A DNA stretch of 64,000 bases, from NCBI GenBank assembly GCA_018857735.1, contig JABMCL010003406.1, positions 55,001-119,000 on the forward strand. Direction: 5' to 3'. Below are positions 1 through 12,172 of this stretch, piece after piece. A program made the translations under genes and the position numbers. This DNA is from Alviniconcha marisindica (Eukaryota; Mollusca; Gastropoda; Provannidae). Below the pieces are notes generated by a model. That model was not told the origin of the DNA. It did no database searches and worked only from the letters and a program-made list of their open reading frames with translations. Numbering within the stretch: the stretch's first letter is position 1; every line of letters begins with the position of its first letter.

Positions 1-323
1 CGCGCACAGGAAACGGTGGGGGGAGGGCTGATTTGATGCGGATGGGGCTTAATGATTTGATTTGATACTTATTCATCTCGTTTACCGGACCTACCCGCGT
101 TAACAATTTAATTTGTTTTCGTATTGAATATACGCATCAACTGTATTGTCACGTCACTGAATAACATCTGATCGGGAGCAGTCCGACCCATCATCGATCG
201 GGTCGTGACACCAGAGACTGTAAAGGGATTATTGATTTAATTGTCTCTTGTCAAAAGATTATGTTTTATCAGTAATTCAGCTGTCACCAGAGCGATAAAG
301 CCCTAGGCGTCTAGCTCCGTTTA

Positions 324-346
324 TGACGTCACGTGTGAGTCAGCTG
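324..346. promoter_or_regulatory. Overlapping CRE / E-box / AP-1 / E-box cluster
   Basis: Four perfect consensus sites are packed into 23 bp: TGACGTCA at 324-331 (CRE, CREB/ATF), CACGTG at 330-335 (E-box, bHLH-Zip), TGAGTCA at 336-342 (AP-1) and CAGCTG at 341-346 (E-box). They sit in a CpG-rich local context. Sites are read directly from the sequence; promoter function is inferred. No TATA box or transcription start could be fixed. Confidence 0.3.
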
Positions 347-741
347 CGCGCACAGATGGCGCGATCAGTAGCAGACGACATTTTTTCTCCGCCCTTTTGT
401 CGGCAGCAGACGACAAACTAAGCAGTGCGCACAACTTAGTAGGCTGTGGTTTCGAAGAACGTTGGCTTCGTTTTTTCCCCTGTGGAATTACTTAAATGTG
501 ATCCAGCGGCTCCAACTTAGGTAACTTTTAGCAACTTCTGCTTTTGCTTTTCTAATTGCTGTTTTGTCGTGGGTATTGCAAGCCGAATATTCATCCAAAT
601 TGCGGGTAAACTGTTAGTGCAGGTGTTGGACTGCAGACCTCAGGCAGTGCATATTAACACCGCGTCTGTTTATGTAACACGTGACAATGAATTATTTGTC
701 AGAGCTCGCTATCTTTTACATAAGGGGACGCAAAGCCGAAC

Positions 742-783
<42 letters not shown>

Positions 784-1091
784 CCATCGAGATCAGCATG
801 TAAAATTATGTGTCGTTTCATATCGTTTTTGAAGTGCATGCATTTGGTTTAGTTTTTACCCTCTGTAAGTAATAAGGGGTCGAGAGGGGGGGGCGGCGTG
901 TGCTGTTTTCGTGACCCGCTTTTACGTAGACCCGGCCGGTGCTGTCATGGCCAAGCAACTGTTTTCATTTCTGAATCACCAAATCTTCTAACGAAATAAT
1001 CGGATTAGGAACCGCCGTCCTTTGTTCACCGTGTCAATATTTTAGTTCGGCACGCGTCCTGACCGAGCTCTATACTTCCTCGTGAGTTTTA

Positions 1092-1270
1092 GTGGCACTC
1101 TGGGCATTGCTTTCCGAGCACGCAGCGCAAACTGTACTGGCCAGCGTGGGTTGCCGTATCGAAGGAGAGCCGAAAGTGAATGTGCTAATGAATTTTGCGA
1201 ATTTAGTCATCGTCAGGGAAAACTGTGAAGCGCTGCGCGACAGAGCTAAAAATAGCGACCAATCATGTGC
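1092..1270 (+). other. Possible orphan exon ending at a strong donor
   Basis: An open frame of mixed, non-repetitive composition runs through this stretch and ends at ATGTGCGG|GTGAGT, a strong 5' splice site at 1270/1271. It contains phrases such as VGCRIEGEPKVNV and MNFANLVIVRENCEALRD. I do not recognise the protein. It could be an exon of an unknown gene, a 5' UTR exon of the downstream + strand gene, or a chance open frame. Confidence 0.18.
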
Positions 1271-1609
1271 GGGTGAGTGACTGAACGAACACGTTGCCGC
1301 GTGGCTTCATGCGGCTGCACTTGTTGACAATCCGCACCACTTTCATGGACTTTTTATATTCGCGCTGAAAATCTATATATATATTATCCTACCCGACTGG
1401 AACAGGTATATGTTTCTTCGCAGTGGTGTACGTGGATCTCTTCGCTGTGGCCGGGGCTGTCTTCAGGTTTGTTCGTTGTCACGCCATTCGCTCGATCAAG
1501 GTGCAACTGTACACCTTGGATTAGATTGACAGTTTAGAAAAGAGAAAAACTGCAGTGTGAACACTGTGTACAGCTATGCTCATTCTGTTAACTGATGATC
1601 GACGCTTTG

Positions 1610-1610
<1 letters not shown>

Positions 1611-1669
<59 letters not shown>
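1611..1669. repeat. (TG)n microsatellite
   Basis: About 59 bp of uninterrupted TG. Similar long pure runs recur at 4261-4320, 4616-4673, 4834-4910, 6081-6131, 7569-7640, 29212-29262 and 63888-63975. Confidence 0.97.
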
Positions 1670-1673
<4 letters not shown>

Positions 1674-1936
1674 ACGTTTAGTGAATCAAATGAAAGTGTG
1701 ACTGCTGCTAACAGTCGAGTAAACTGCTTACTCATTCAGCCCCAGGAAATCATTGATTGAGGTGTCACGCGAATAGACGCCCGTTGCTGAAACGCCAATA
1801 ATCGACTGCAGCGTGCCAAGCTGTTAGCGACTAGATTGTAAACAGAGATAACTCTAGCCGCTATTCGATAATCTCGTGTGTGTGCACTGTGACCTGGCAT
1901 CCACTTGCTTCAAAGTGACATTGCATTTTGTTAATG

Positions 1937-1938
<2 letters not shown>

Positions 1939-2004
<66 letters not shown>

Positions 2005-2081
2005 ACACACTCACACAACACACACAACCTTAACTACTCCCACGAACAGCACACAACACAGCACCACACCCCTGATCACAC

Positions 2082-2132
<51 letters not shown>

Positions 2133-2140
2133 AACATGCG
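1939..2140. repeat. (CA)n compound microsatellite
   Basis: Two CA runs (about 1939-2003 and 2080-2140) separated by an imperfect ACA-rich spacer. Confidence 0.95.
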
Positions 2141-2402
2141 TGACATAGGCCCTAACCCACAGCCACACTCACACTAAATGTCTTTGTTGGCTGCTTCATG
2201 AAACTAATTGTCGGTATACACTTGCAGGCTGACGTCTGGACCAGGGGGGATCAAGTAGCCCAAGGATTCAGGAGGAGTGGCGAGAAGTGAAAATCCACTT
2301 TCATCGTGTGAGGAGCGGTTTACAAGGGCGGAAAATGGAGCTGGTGTCCCCAGGTAAGATTTCTGTTTCATCTCACTTCCTGCTGTATGGCCCACTCGCG
2401 TC

Positions 2403-2749
2403 ACTGTAGTGTTTTTCCAGAGCCGGTTTGGCCCAGCGGCAAGGCGGTAGGCTGGTAAGCGGAAGGACCTCGGTTCGATACCGCTTCGGCTCTCCTTTCT
2501 CTTCAAAAGTTGTGGTTTGTGGACGCGGTCTTGTGACTTTGTCCTCACAATTAATGAAACATTAAAATGGCTCTCATCGCTGCACATCTTAATGAGGTCG
2601 TTCTGGTGTGACAGTGTAGCGATAGGTATATACTCTCCCTCTTCTGCCACCTCCCTACCCCCTTCCCCCCATTCTCCCCGTCCCTAATAAGCCTTGTGGT
2701 TTCTGTGGACGTTAAGCACCATGTTTACTTACTTACTTACTGTAGTGTT
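2403..2749 (+). mobile_element. tRNA-derived SINE (family A here), full length with TSD
   Basis: The head reads AGCCGGTTTGGCCCAGCGG (A-box-like) and later GGTTCGATACC (B-box-like), and the first and last bases of the head pair as an acceptor stem (GAGCC/GGCTC). The body includes AAAATGGCTCTCATCGCTGC and the tail GGACGTTAAGCACC followed by (ACTT)n. An 11-bp target-site duplication ACTGTAGTGTT flanks it at 2403-2413 and 2739-2749. Related copies lie at 13,152, 18,780, 21,383, 21,989 and 54,336 (minus). Confidence 0.85.
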
Positions 2750-3178
2750 GTGTGTCTCTGCTCTGTGTACATTCATTCAGACCAAACTTGACTCGACTAG
2801 CCTGGCCTGGCTACGGTCAAATTGTCGCAACAGCATCGTTTTTGAGTTACATTAGGCTGCACCCACAACGGATACGACCGTACAACTGTAACACAAGCAA
2901 TTAGCAGTAAGGTCGATGCGTGTGCAGGATTCAGACAGACTTCATTCGTTATACTTGCTTAACGCCGAGTTGCCTTCGAAGACAGAACGAAAGGGGAGGG
3001 TGGGGGGTCGAAGACAGAGGTCAATGGTTGGTATTTTATATCGGCTATATGCGGCAGTTGGGCCAGAAGTCTGTTTTACTGCAGGCATTGAGTCAGTGCG
3101 CGCGGGTTGCAGCTGTTGAAACTGGCCCTGAACTGAAAGCGAAAGCGAATGAGATAACTGCAACATAACACACACACA

Positions 3179-3210
<32 letters not shown>

Positions 3211-4086
3211 CCCCTTACACAACACCACGCACACACATTTTGTCTCTCTGTCTGTCTGCCTCTGTTGTCTGTCTTCTGTCTGCCGTCTGTCTGTCTGTCT
3301 GCCCCTCCTCTCTCTCCTCTCTCTCTCTCTCTCTCCTCTCTCATACCCCACACGGAAAGCGCATACGCACATCGTTTCCGTCTCTCTCTTACTTTCGTTT
3401 TCCTTGTTTCTCATCTTTTTAAAAGAAAGAACAACACACACAACAACACACACACAACAAAAACCCACACACTCCACAACCACACACACAAAACACACTC
3501 ACACGCCACAAGAAGAAGAACGGCTGAATAACTTGAGTCAGAATAGATATACTCCCAAAGCTGATTATGTCAGTTGTTTGGTACGCTATTGACTTATTGA
3601 AACGTTTAACATCACTGAGTCGTAAAAGTCGTGTTGAAAAGTGTTTTTATAAGTGCCTTGGGCCCTACCGAGGTTGTTAAGTGCGCGATGCCTTCACTCT
3701 TGACTAATGGGACGATGTTACACACTGCCAGGAGTCCAAAGGCATTTGACACCTTGTCTCACCCGGGAAGACGGGGAGACGCATATCGGACAGACGGCTT
3801 TTGGCTGCGCGTGTGAAAGACCCCTCGGGATTTGGAAACTGGGGAAGACTAGACAATGTTTCACCGCCTGCGTTGGAAACGTGAATAGATACTCGGTCCC
3901 GTGGGCCATGTAGGAATATTCATGTCGGAGGTCACCAAAGTAACCAAGATCGATCGCCACGCTGGGTTCTGTATTGACCTGGAGTCATTTCTAATGAGCT
4001 AGGTCACGGCGGGTCACGAGATCGAAAGCGAGGTTGGATTGTGCAATAATGGCAGTTCGTGACCTGCCGTGACCTGCCACTGGCAG

Positions 4087-4212
4087 CACATCAGGTGAAG
4101 AAAGTGGGTCATTGATTTTTAACACCCAGTAAACTGTGTAGATTGGTCACATCAGGTGAAGAAAGTGGGTCAGTGATTTTTAACACCCAGTAAACTGTGT
4201 AGATTGGTCACA
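4087..4212. repeat. 63-bp direct duplication
   Basis: Two adjacent nearly identical units that begin CACATCAGGTGAAGAAAGTG and end AACTGTGTAGATTGGT. They differ at about one base. Confidence 0.9.
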
Positions 4213-4257
4213 TACTGGAGATATTGGGCGAAGAATAAAACGTCACATTTTAAGTTC

Positions 4258-4260
<3 letters not shown>

Positions 4261-4320
<60 letters not shown>
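4261..4320. repeat. (TG)30 microsatellite
   Basis: 60 bp of perfect TG. Confidence 0.98.
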
Positions 4321-4321
<1 letters not shown>

Positions 4322-4622
4322 CCATCATCATCTTAGGGTGAAGGCAGAGAATGCTGGAGAAGAAATTAATGATTTTTTTTCTCAAGTACCTGTGATGGCT
4401 TCAGTCGGAATCCAACGTCCGTGGCCCTACATTAAGTTGTCAAACCGGTGACACCCAACTGTCATTCCCCTGGGAAAGTTGAAAGGTTGATTATGCTGCG
4501 TCACACATGCAGAGACTTTGATGGACGTCTAATATGAAACCGGAGACGTTAAACTTGCCGTGTCGACCCGGCTGAGTGCACAAGGGATATGTCGGTTCGA
4601 TGATTTTTAAATTGGTGTGTGT

Positions 4623-4675
<53 letters not shown>

Positions 4676-4830
4676 ATCGGACGAGTTTCATTGCTGAACA
4701 AGTTTTTGAGACGTGACATGTCTTTTAATTACGTTCACAAAAGCTGCCTACTCATAAGCCTGCTTCTGTCGATTTCAGCTGAGATTCAACACTTTCAAAA
4801 CTGCTTTTGACACTTTCAAAACTGCAGTTG

Positions 4831-4833
<3 letters not shown>

Positions 4834-4910
<77 letters not shown>
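4834..4910. repeat. (TG)n microsatellite
   Basis: About 77 bp of TG grading into GTGCGTGCGTGG and related 4-mers. Confidence 0.97.
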
Positions 4911-4913
<3 letters not shown>

Positions 4914-5286
4914 CGTGCGTGGGTGCGTAGGTGCGTAGGTGTGTATGTCTGTTTCCGTGGGTTTGTGTGAGTGTGTTAATTATAGTTTAATGTTACATAA
5001 TGTGCAAGAGACAAATTTCCGTGTATGATTTTAGCATGGACAATAAACAGTCTTGTCCTATCTTAAGTTGTGCTCATTCACAGAGTCTCATTCGACTAAA
5101 GCACGGTGGGTCTGTTCGGAAGCAGAGAATAGCACTATTTAGTTGCTATTGTGAAGCGTTTAGGGCTCATCTCGAGATGAGGCGCTCGACAAGTGTTCAT
5201 AAAAAGGAAGCATCGTCATGGTCGAAATGTTGCTACTGATTGAGATTTTGATACAAAACCAGTGGGCTTTTCTTTTTGGTCTTCGA

Positions 5287-5466
5287 TAGGTACGTAGGTT
5301 GTGTTGCTTAATGTGCTCGGATGTTGGTTGACATATTAGGGACAAGCTGAGACCAGTGCGTGAGCATGGTTCAATATTGTTTTACGTCCACGGAAACCAC
5401 AAGGCTCGTTAGGACGGAAAGCCCAGGACGTCCACCTCGACTTTTACACAGCTCCTGAATTCTGAG
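5287..5466 (-). mobile_element. SINE family B copy
   Basis: On the minus strand it reads CAGGAGCTGTGT...GTCGAGGTGG...GTGGTTTCCGTGGACGTAAA...TTGAACCATGC and ends in an ACCT-like tail. Relatives are at 10,278, 11,015, 14,711 and 21,483. The block ending GTGGACGTAAAGC is shared with the tail of SINE family A, so the two families share a 3' module. Confidence 0.7.
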
Positions 5467-6079
5467 GTTTTTGTTTTGTTTTTGTTTTTGGTCTTCATCT
5501 TCTTTGTCCTTTAAATAAGGTACACGCTAGGCACTCAAAATCTCAAAACGATGGTGTAAATCGACCGTGACTACGGCTCGGCCATTCCACGTCTGCACGT
5601 GATTTCCCCCTCCCCCGTGTTCTGCACAACGGTAGTTCAAGCACAATTCCCACAGTCCTGTCACAGCCACCGGATTAACTCCCCTGCCAGATACCCCCCC
5701 CCCGCATCACTAACGCCGTTTATCGATGACAGGAAGTTACCGGAAGAGGAGAAAGTTGGGGGGGCGTGGGGGCGTTAAGCGATCAAGGATCAAATCGGTG
5801 TTGTTGCGGGAAAACGCGAGAGAGAGGGAGAGGGAGAGAGAGAGAGAACAAATGTCCTGTTACGCAAACAAGCGACACACAGCCGTTCCAGAGCAAAGCA
5901 AAGCCATGTTGCTGGAAGAAGAAAAAAAAGAAGAAAAAAGGGGAAGGCGGACGACCGGGGGTGGGGGTCAGAGGACACGTGGAGGGGAGGAAGGTCTCGA
6001 CACAGGACCAATAACCGGTTGTCGATAAACCCTTGCTGTTCCTGCCAGCACACATAGTAGCAAAGTTTGAGTGGTTTTG

Positions 6080-6132
<53 letters not shown>

Positions 6133-6389
6133 GATTGAATGTTGTTTAATATACACAGGACAACAACAGTTCGATGATATAAATCGACCATCACAGCGAC
6201 CGCGGGTCGGCCATGGCGATTAACCTTTCAGCAGAGAGAGAGAGAGTCCTTTAATGATTTTAGCCCATCTGTCTAATCTCATGACAGAGAGAAAAAAGAA
6301 CAACAACAACAATAACAACCGCAACAACAAGCGTTCAACACAGTCACGGCGGCTCTGGCCTAGGCCAGTCAAACTGAATAGCCAAGTTG

Positions 6390-6628
6390 CCGGAGAAAAG
6401 GGAAAGGCCGAAAGAAAGGGCCTGATTGGTGGAGAAAGGGGAAAGGCCGAAAGAAAGGGCCTGATTGGTGGAGAAAGGGGAAAGGCCGAAAGAAAGGGCC
6501 TGATTGGTGGAGAAAGGGGAAAGGCCGAAAGAAAGGGCCTGATTGGTGGAGAAAGGGGAAAGGCCAAAAGAAAGGGCCTGATTGGTGGAGAAAGGGGAAA
6601 GGCCAAAAGAAAGCGCCTGATTGGTGGA
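6390..6628. repeat. 39-bp minisatellite, about 6 copies
   Basis: The unit starts GGAGAAAGGGGAAAGGCCGA and ends GGGCCTGATTGGT. Period 39 is 13 codons, which explains the long open frames on both strands here; they are not genes. Confidence 0.95.
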
Positions 6629-7436
6629 CCAGCACAGGAACACAGATTTTGCAGCGACACCTTAACTTTTACAGCTGCTGAAGTGGGAAGCAGTTTTGCA
6701 GCGGCAAAGTCGAGTTGCAGCAGAAGACCACAACCTTGATCCGGATCATCGGACTGACCGCTTGGCAGGACCATGCTCGAACGCAGAAGTGTTGCAGCGA
6801 CAAAACCGTGCTCTGTTTTTGTAGTGACGAACATCTTCACGCTGCAAAAGAGCAGACTTGAAGATTTGATGCCGCAGGTCTCTTTCGCATCTGCAAAGTT
6901 GCTGCGAGTTTGCTGCGGCAAAAACAAAATTTTATTCATTCATCGTAATTATAAGTTCAACAAATAAATGCAGTAACTTTTGGCGTGCAGTTTGTCGCTG
7001 CAAAGTTGATTTTCCCACTACCTCCGATATTTGCGCCCGCAAAATTCATTAGTCAGTGCAGAATTACTGTTGACAGCAGCAAGTCTGCGTTTGCAGCTTC
7101 AAACGTGCCCTTTACAGTCTCCGACTTCTGCGGCAACAACTGTGGAATTGTGGCATCAGCCGCCAGTGAGAGGTGGGCGCCTGATGGCAGGCGTGTCGTC
7201 AAGTGGAGGTCCCTGTGCTCGGTCCCCCCCCCCCCCCCCCCCCCCACCCTCACCACCCCTCCACCACCCCTCCATCACCCACCTCCACAGAGGCCACAGC
7301 GGCTCTGGTCTGGTCTGGCAGCCGCCTAATGAAATTGCCGCACCGCACGACTGTTTGATTGAATTTACCCCTAGGTGTGGGGGTCGGCAGGGAGGGGGAA
7401 GGTAGCGGGAGGTGAGTGTGTGCGTGGTGTGTGTGT

Positions 7437-7471
<35 letters not shown>

Positions 7472-7567
7472 CAGAGAGAGACAAGAGACAGAGACAGAGA
7501 GAGAGAGACAGACATGTATGGGTGTGTCACTATGTCATGTGCGGATGTGTACGTGTGCGTCAGTCTA

Positions 7568-7641
<74 letters not shown>

Positions 7642-7970
7642 TAGCTCAGTGAAATGGAGAATTGCGATCGTGCTTTACCGACCTTTCTGTACATTTAACC
7701 TATTGCATTTTGATTAAAACATTTATTAACTTCGTAGCCAACTGGAGTTCAGGTCAGCAGCAAAGCATGTCTGTGGTTGTACACGTGAACAACGGAACTT
7801 TCCCCAAAGGCTGTAGCAGTAGCGAGACAACGGCTTCAGCACACGCCCCACGTACAGAACATGACCATCAACGTTCGAAGGCCCCCACCTTTGACGCGGA
7901 TTTGAGACTGATATCAAAGAACATCCTTATACAATCTCTTAGCCAGTCGGTCCTGTGCTCACCAGGTCAC
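6629..7970. other. Non-coding stretch with C tract and TG/GA microsatellites
   Basis: No coding exon is recognised. It contains a C20 tract followed by CCACCCCT-type repeats near 7226-7290, TG/GA runs at 7410-7515 and a (TG)n run at 7569-7640. Confidence 0.6.
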
Positions 7971-8670
7971 CAGCTTGTCCTGTGGTCACCAGTCCTTTGG
8001 TCCTTTGGTTGCCAGTCTTTGTCGTCAGTCCTGTGGTCATTAGTCGGTCCTGTAGTCATCTGTCCTTGGGGCCACCCTTCTTGTGATCATTAGTCCTGTA
8101 GTCACCAGTCCTGTAGTCACCACTCTGTCCTATAGTCACCACTCTTGTGACCACTAGTCCTGCTGTCACCGATCCGTGGTCACCAGTCCTGCAGTCGCCA
8201 TTCTTGTTATCATTAGTCAGGCAGTCGCCAGTCCTGTGGTCATTGTTCTTGTGACCGCTAGTCCTGTGGTCATCGATCCGTGGTCACCAGTCCTGTAATA
8301 ATGTAATGTAAAAAAAGTATATGTAAGGCGCTTACACCTAACGTGAGCCTGGAGCGCACAGTACAAAAACAGTGAGGTCAACAAAATGTATAAGCAACCT
8401 AGTCGCCATTCTTGTGATCATAAGTCCTGTAGTTACAGGTCCTGTGGTCATTATTTTTGTAACCATTAGTCCTGTGGTCATCGATCCGTGGTCATCAGCC
8501 CTGCAGTCCCCTATTCTTGTGGTCAGTAGTCCAGCAGTCACCAGTCCTATGTGGTCATTATTCTTGTGACTACGAGTCCTGTGGTCATCGACCCGTGGTC
8601 ACAGATCTGTAGTCACCATTATTGGGACCACTAGTCCTGTGGTCATCGATCCGTGGTCACCAGTCCTGAA
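7971..8670. repeat. Degenerate minisatellite (GTCCTGTGGTCA-type)
   Basis: Irregular units of CAGTCCTGTGGTCA, TCGATCCGTGGTCACC and ATTCTTGTGACCACTAG recur about every 25-60 bp. Units are strongly diverged, so the array looks old. A non-repetitive piece at 8296-8400 interrupts it. Confidence 0.8.
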
Positions 8671-8879
8671 ATACTGAGTCCTTATAGCGGAGTAGCAGCC
8701 AATCGACGGGATAGCCAAGTGTCAAGTCGAAGATTTGGATCCGTCGCCAGTCAGCCCTGTCATTTGTCAGCGGCGCCGCTAAGGTAAGCAGCTTACGGTA
8801 CCGTGTCCCAAGGCCGCCAGAGTCTCAACGATTTCCTCAGACCTTCCTGCAATACGGCACACGTATCACGTACCGTAGG

Positions 8880-9165
8880 AAAAGCACTGCTAACTGCTTC
8901 GCACACAAAGAAAATCGAACGCTCGTGTTCTAGAGATCGACACCGACTTGGAGTGAGGTGCTGTTTTATGAAATCACACACAAAGAAAACGCAACACTCG
9001 CGTTCTGCAGGTTGTGTTGGAGAACACTAAATTCGTGCGAAGTGCTGCTTCACGTACAAAGAAAACGCAACACTGGCTTTCTCGAGGTTGTGTTCAGGGA
9101 ACGTTGACATGGTGTGAGGTGCTGCGTAGTCACACACAAAGAAAACGCAACACTCACGTTTTATA
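8880..9165. repeat. Tandem-like repeat of about 80 bp, 4 copies
   Basis: Copies of CACACAAAGAAAACGCAACA followed by CTCGCGTTCT and GTGAGGTGCTG recur at about 8,905, 8,975, 9,055 and 9,131. No gene is seen. Confidence 0.75.
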
Positions 9166-9537
9166 GATGGTTTTAGGTCAGTGTCTTTGAGGACGGCGAG
9201 ACTCGAACAGCATCAGGTGGAGTTTTGGGTTCGGCTTCAACAAGCGTTTGCTTTACTGGAAGTTCTGTTGTCATTAGTCTGTCGAACTCAGCTGGTCAGT
9301 GAACAGTACTTGCAGCCTTAATTCAGACTGATACAAAGAGCACCGACGGACAAAGGTGGCTATACGTTGGATCGTAGCAAGAGCCAAACCTTATGTGGCT
9401 GTACGTGGTGTCTTGACTGAGAAAATGAGGAAGGTCCAGGCGTCTGTCCGAGTAAGCTCGTGACTTCTCTGCCGCTGGCGGCATCACTGGACGTTCTTAT
9501 TTTGTCCGAACAAGCTGAGCTCTTCTCCACTTTCGTC

Positions 9538-9790
9538 GGTTGTCATTCAAGCTGGACAGCTTGTACAACTATCAGGTTGTCATTCAAGCTGGACAGCTTG
9601 TACAACTATCAGGTTGTCACCGAAGCTGTACACTATCAGATTGTTATCGAAGCTGTACAACTATCAGATTGTTATCGAAGCTGGACAGCTATCACATTGT
9701 CATCGAAGCTGGACAGCTATCACATTGTCATCGAAGCTGTACAACTATCAGATTGTCATCGAAGCTGGACAGCCGTCCTTGTCATCGCAC
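9538..9790. repeat. Minisatellite of about 28 bp
   Basis: Variant units of GAAGCTGTACAACTATCAG and ATTGTCATCGAAGCTGGACA are repeated about nine times. Confidence 0.9.
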
Positions 9791-11440
9791 TTGGACAGCT
9801 GGCAGAAGCTGGGCCGCTATTCCCCTGACATTGTGGAGCTAAGTTTTGGCGAGTGACAGGAAGCTGGGACAGAGTGACGTCTTTACACGATCAATAGCGA
9901 TCAGTGTGCACACTTCTGGACCACTTGCTGGCTTGGACCTCTAGCGGAAAGCTGCGACAAAACGGCGAGCACTTTGTAACGGGGGGAAATACAGTCCATC
10001 AACAAGACTGAGGAGAAAACGCCTTTGGAAGTGTGGAGAAGGCAGACGGTGTCGTAGTGGGGCAACAAGTATTTATGCTGAGTTTTGCCCTTTGGAGTTG
10101 ACCTGTGTCTTGCGTCGTTCAAGCAATCATTGAACCTTCTGAAGTGAGCGTCATCTACGTTGACTAATCGTTTGAGAATGGAGACAACAGGGGCTGTTTC
10201 TGCAGTTTGAGCCTAACACCAGTTCAGTTCTAATTGAGGTAAGGAGCTCTGATAGGATCAGGTTTGCTAGTATTTTCAAGTTCAATGCTGTTTTACGTCG
10301 ACAGACACCATAAGGCTTATTAAGGACGGGGAGCCCAAGACGGCCACCTCGACTTTCACACAGCTCTTGAGCTCTGAAGTATGATTAACTAATATTTTCC
10401 TTGTAAACTTGCATTATATATATAGTGGTCTGAGAACAGTGTCTGCTATATAGGTATCGTGTCTATGCGAAGAAGACCTTTCTTGTCCTGTCCAGCACCC
10501 ACTGACATGAGCGAAGTGGGTCAACCACAGGAAAGACGGACACTCGTGGCTGTGCGGCGACGCTGTAGCCTACGCTAAAGCGGTTGGAAAGGAAGGAAGG
10601 GATCAGCTCGGACACGTATTGCCGTCCATACGATCACAGTCACTTTGATAACGCTGGAGCTGTCCAGAGCTCAGGAGCTGTGTGAAAGTCGAGGTGGCCG
10701 TCCTGGACTCCCCACCCCTAATAGTCCGAACGGTCTTTGTGGACGTGAAGCTACATTTAACCAGCTACAGTCACTCAGAGCTCACGAGCTGTGTGAAAGT
10801 CGGGGTGGCCGTCCTCGGATCCCCGTCCCTAATAGTCCGTATGGTTTCTGTTGATGATGACGTTGATCTTAACCCCTTGACTGTCATGACGTCATTTAAA
10901 AACGACCGATAAAAGTGCCAAATTTGAACCCCTTAAGCCTTTTTGTCTTCTTTTTCGCACCGGCATGTGAAAAGATTTTCATCAAAACGCGTAGCTGATG
11001 ATGATGTAGAGCTTCATGTCCTCTGATGTCGGTTGTCATATCAGGGACAAACTGTGACCAATGCCGAAGCATGGTTCATGTTGCTTTACGTCCACAGAAA
11101 CCATAAGGCCCATTAGGACGGAAAGCCCAGGACGGCCACCTCGACTTTCACACAGCTCCTGCACTCTGAACGGTCTCTGTGGGTTTAAAGCTACATTTAA
11201 CTAGCTAGAGTCACTCAGAGCTCAGGGGCTGTGTGAAAGTCGGGGGGCTCCCCGTCCCTAATGGTAATAGTCCGTACGGTCTTTGTAGACTTAAAGCAAC
11301 ATTGCACTCTAACTGCAGCAGTGGTAGGCACAGAGAGGACAGTAAGCATGCTGTGTGAATGGTGATACTTTATGATGGTGATACATTATGATGGTGATAC
11401 ATTATAATAGTGATACATAATGCGAGGAGCCGGTCCTTCC
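9791..11440. other. Non-coding stretch with partial SINE B copies
   Basis: Fragments of SINE family B lie at about 10,278-10,384 (minus), 10,660-10,855 (plus, two partial copies), 11,015-11,168 (minus) and 11,215-11,300 (plus). A short TGATACATTATGATGG repeat lies at 11,365-11,420. No coding exon is recognised. Confidence 0.6.
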
Positions 11441-11446
11441 GTCAGC

Positions 11447-12172
11447 TGTCCCTCGTTAGCATAGAGCTTTCCACGGCAATAGACCCCCCTCACCCTCCCT
11501 CCCTTCGTTAGCATAGAGCTTTCCACGGCAATAGACCCCCCTCACCCTCCCTCCCTTCGTTAGCATAGAGCTTTCCACGGCAATAGACCCCCCTCACCCT
11601 CCCTCCCTTCGTTAGCATAGAGCTTTCCACGGCAATAGCCCACCCCCCCCCCCTCACCCTCCCTCCCTTCGTTAGCATAGAGCTTTCCACGGCAATAGAC
11701 CCCCCTCACCCTCCCTCCCTTCGTTAGCATAGAGCTTTCCACGGCAATAGACCCCCCTCACCCTCCCTCCCCTTCGTTAGCATAGAGCTTTCCACGACAA
11801 TAGACCCCCCCCTCCCCTCCCCCCTTCGTTAGCATAGAGCTTTCCACGCAATAGACCCCACCCTCCCCCTCTGCAAGACTTCCACGGCAATAGACCCCCC
11901 TCCCCTCCCTCCCTTCGTTAGCATAGAGCTTTCCACGACAATAGACTGCCCCCTCCCCTCCCTCCCTTCGTTAGCATAGAGTTTCCACAATAGATGCCCC
12001 CACACCACAACAACCTCTCCTTCATTGCAGACCCACGGCAACTGCCCCCCCCCTCCCTCGTTAGCATAGAGCTTTCCACGGCAATGACTGCCTCCCCACC
12101 TCCCCCTTCTCATAGGCTTTCCACCAACCCCCCCCCCTTCGTTAGCATAGAGCTTTCCACGACAATAGACTG
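11447..12172. repeat. 52-bp minisatellite, about 14 copies
   Basis: The unit contains CGTTAGCATAGAGCTTTCCA, CGGCAATAGACCCCCCTCA and CCCTCCCTCCCTT. The left copies are nearly identical; the right copies are increasingly truncated. Confidence 0.95.

Larger units (their letters stand above)
1..2402. other. Non-coding left edge with CpG-rich stretch and microsatellites
   Basis: No protein family is recognisable here. About 300-520 and 1,000-1,300 are relatively CpG-rich and unique in sequence, unlike the TG/CA-rich remainder. (TG)n runs lie at 744-780 and 1611-1669, and (CA)n runs at 1939-2003 and 2080-2140. The long His/Thr and Cys/Val open frames here are translations of those dinucleotide runs. 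It could be the promoter and first introns of a + strand gene, perhaps the RING-finger gene whose first coding exon starts at 19,641, but nothing in the sequence proves that link. Confidence 0.5.
2750..6380. other. Non-coding stretch with microsatellites, no gene seen
   Basis: It holds a (CGCA/CA)n and (TCTG/TCTC)n region at 3165-3345, a 63-bp direct duplication at about 4087-4212, long TG runs (4261-4320, 4616-4673, 4834-4910, 6081-6131), a GA run near 5819-5847 and one SINE of family B (below). No recognisable exon was found. Confidence 0.6.
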
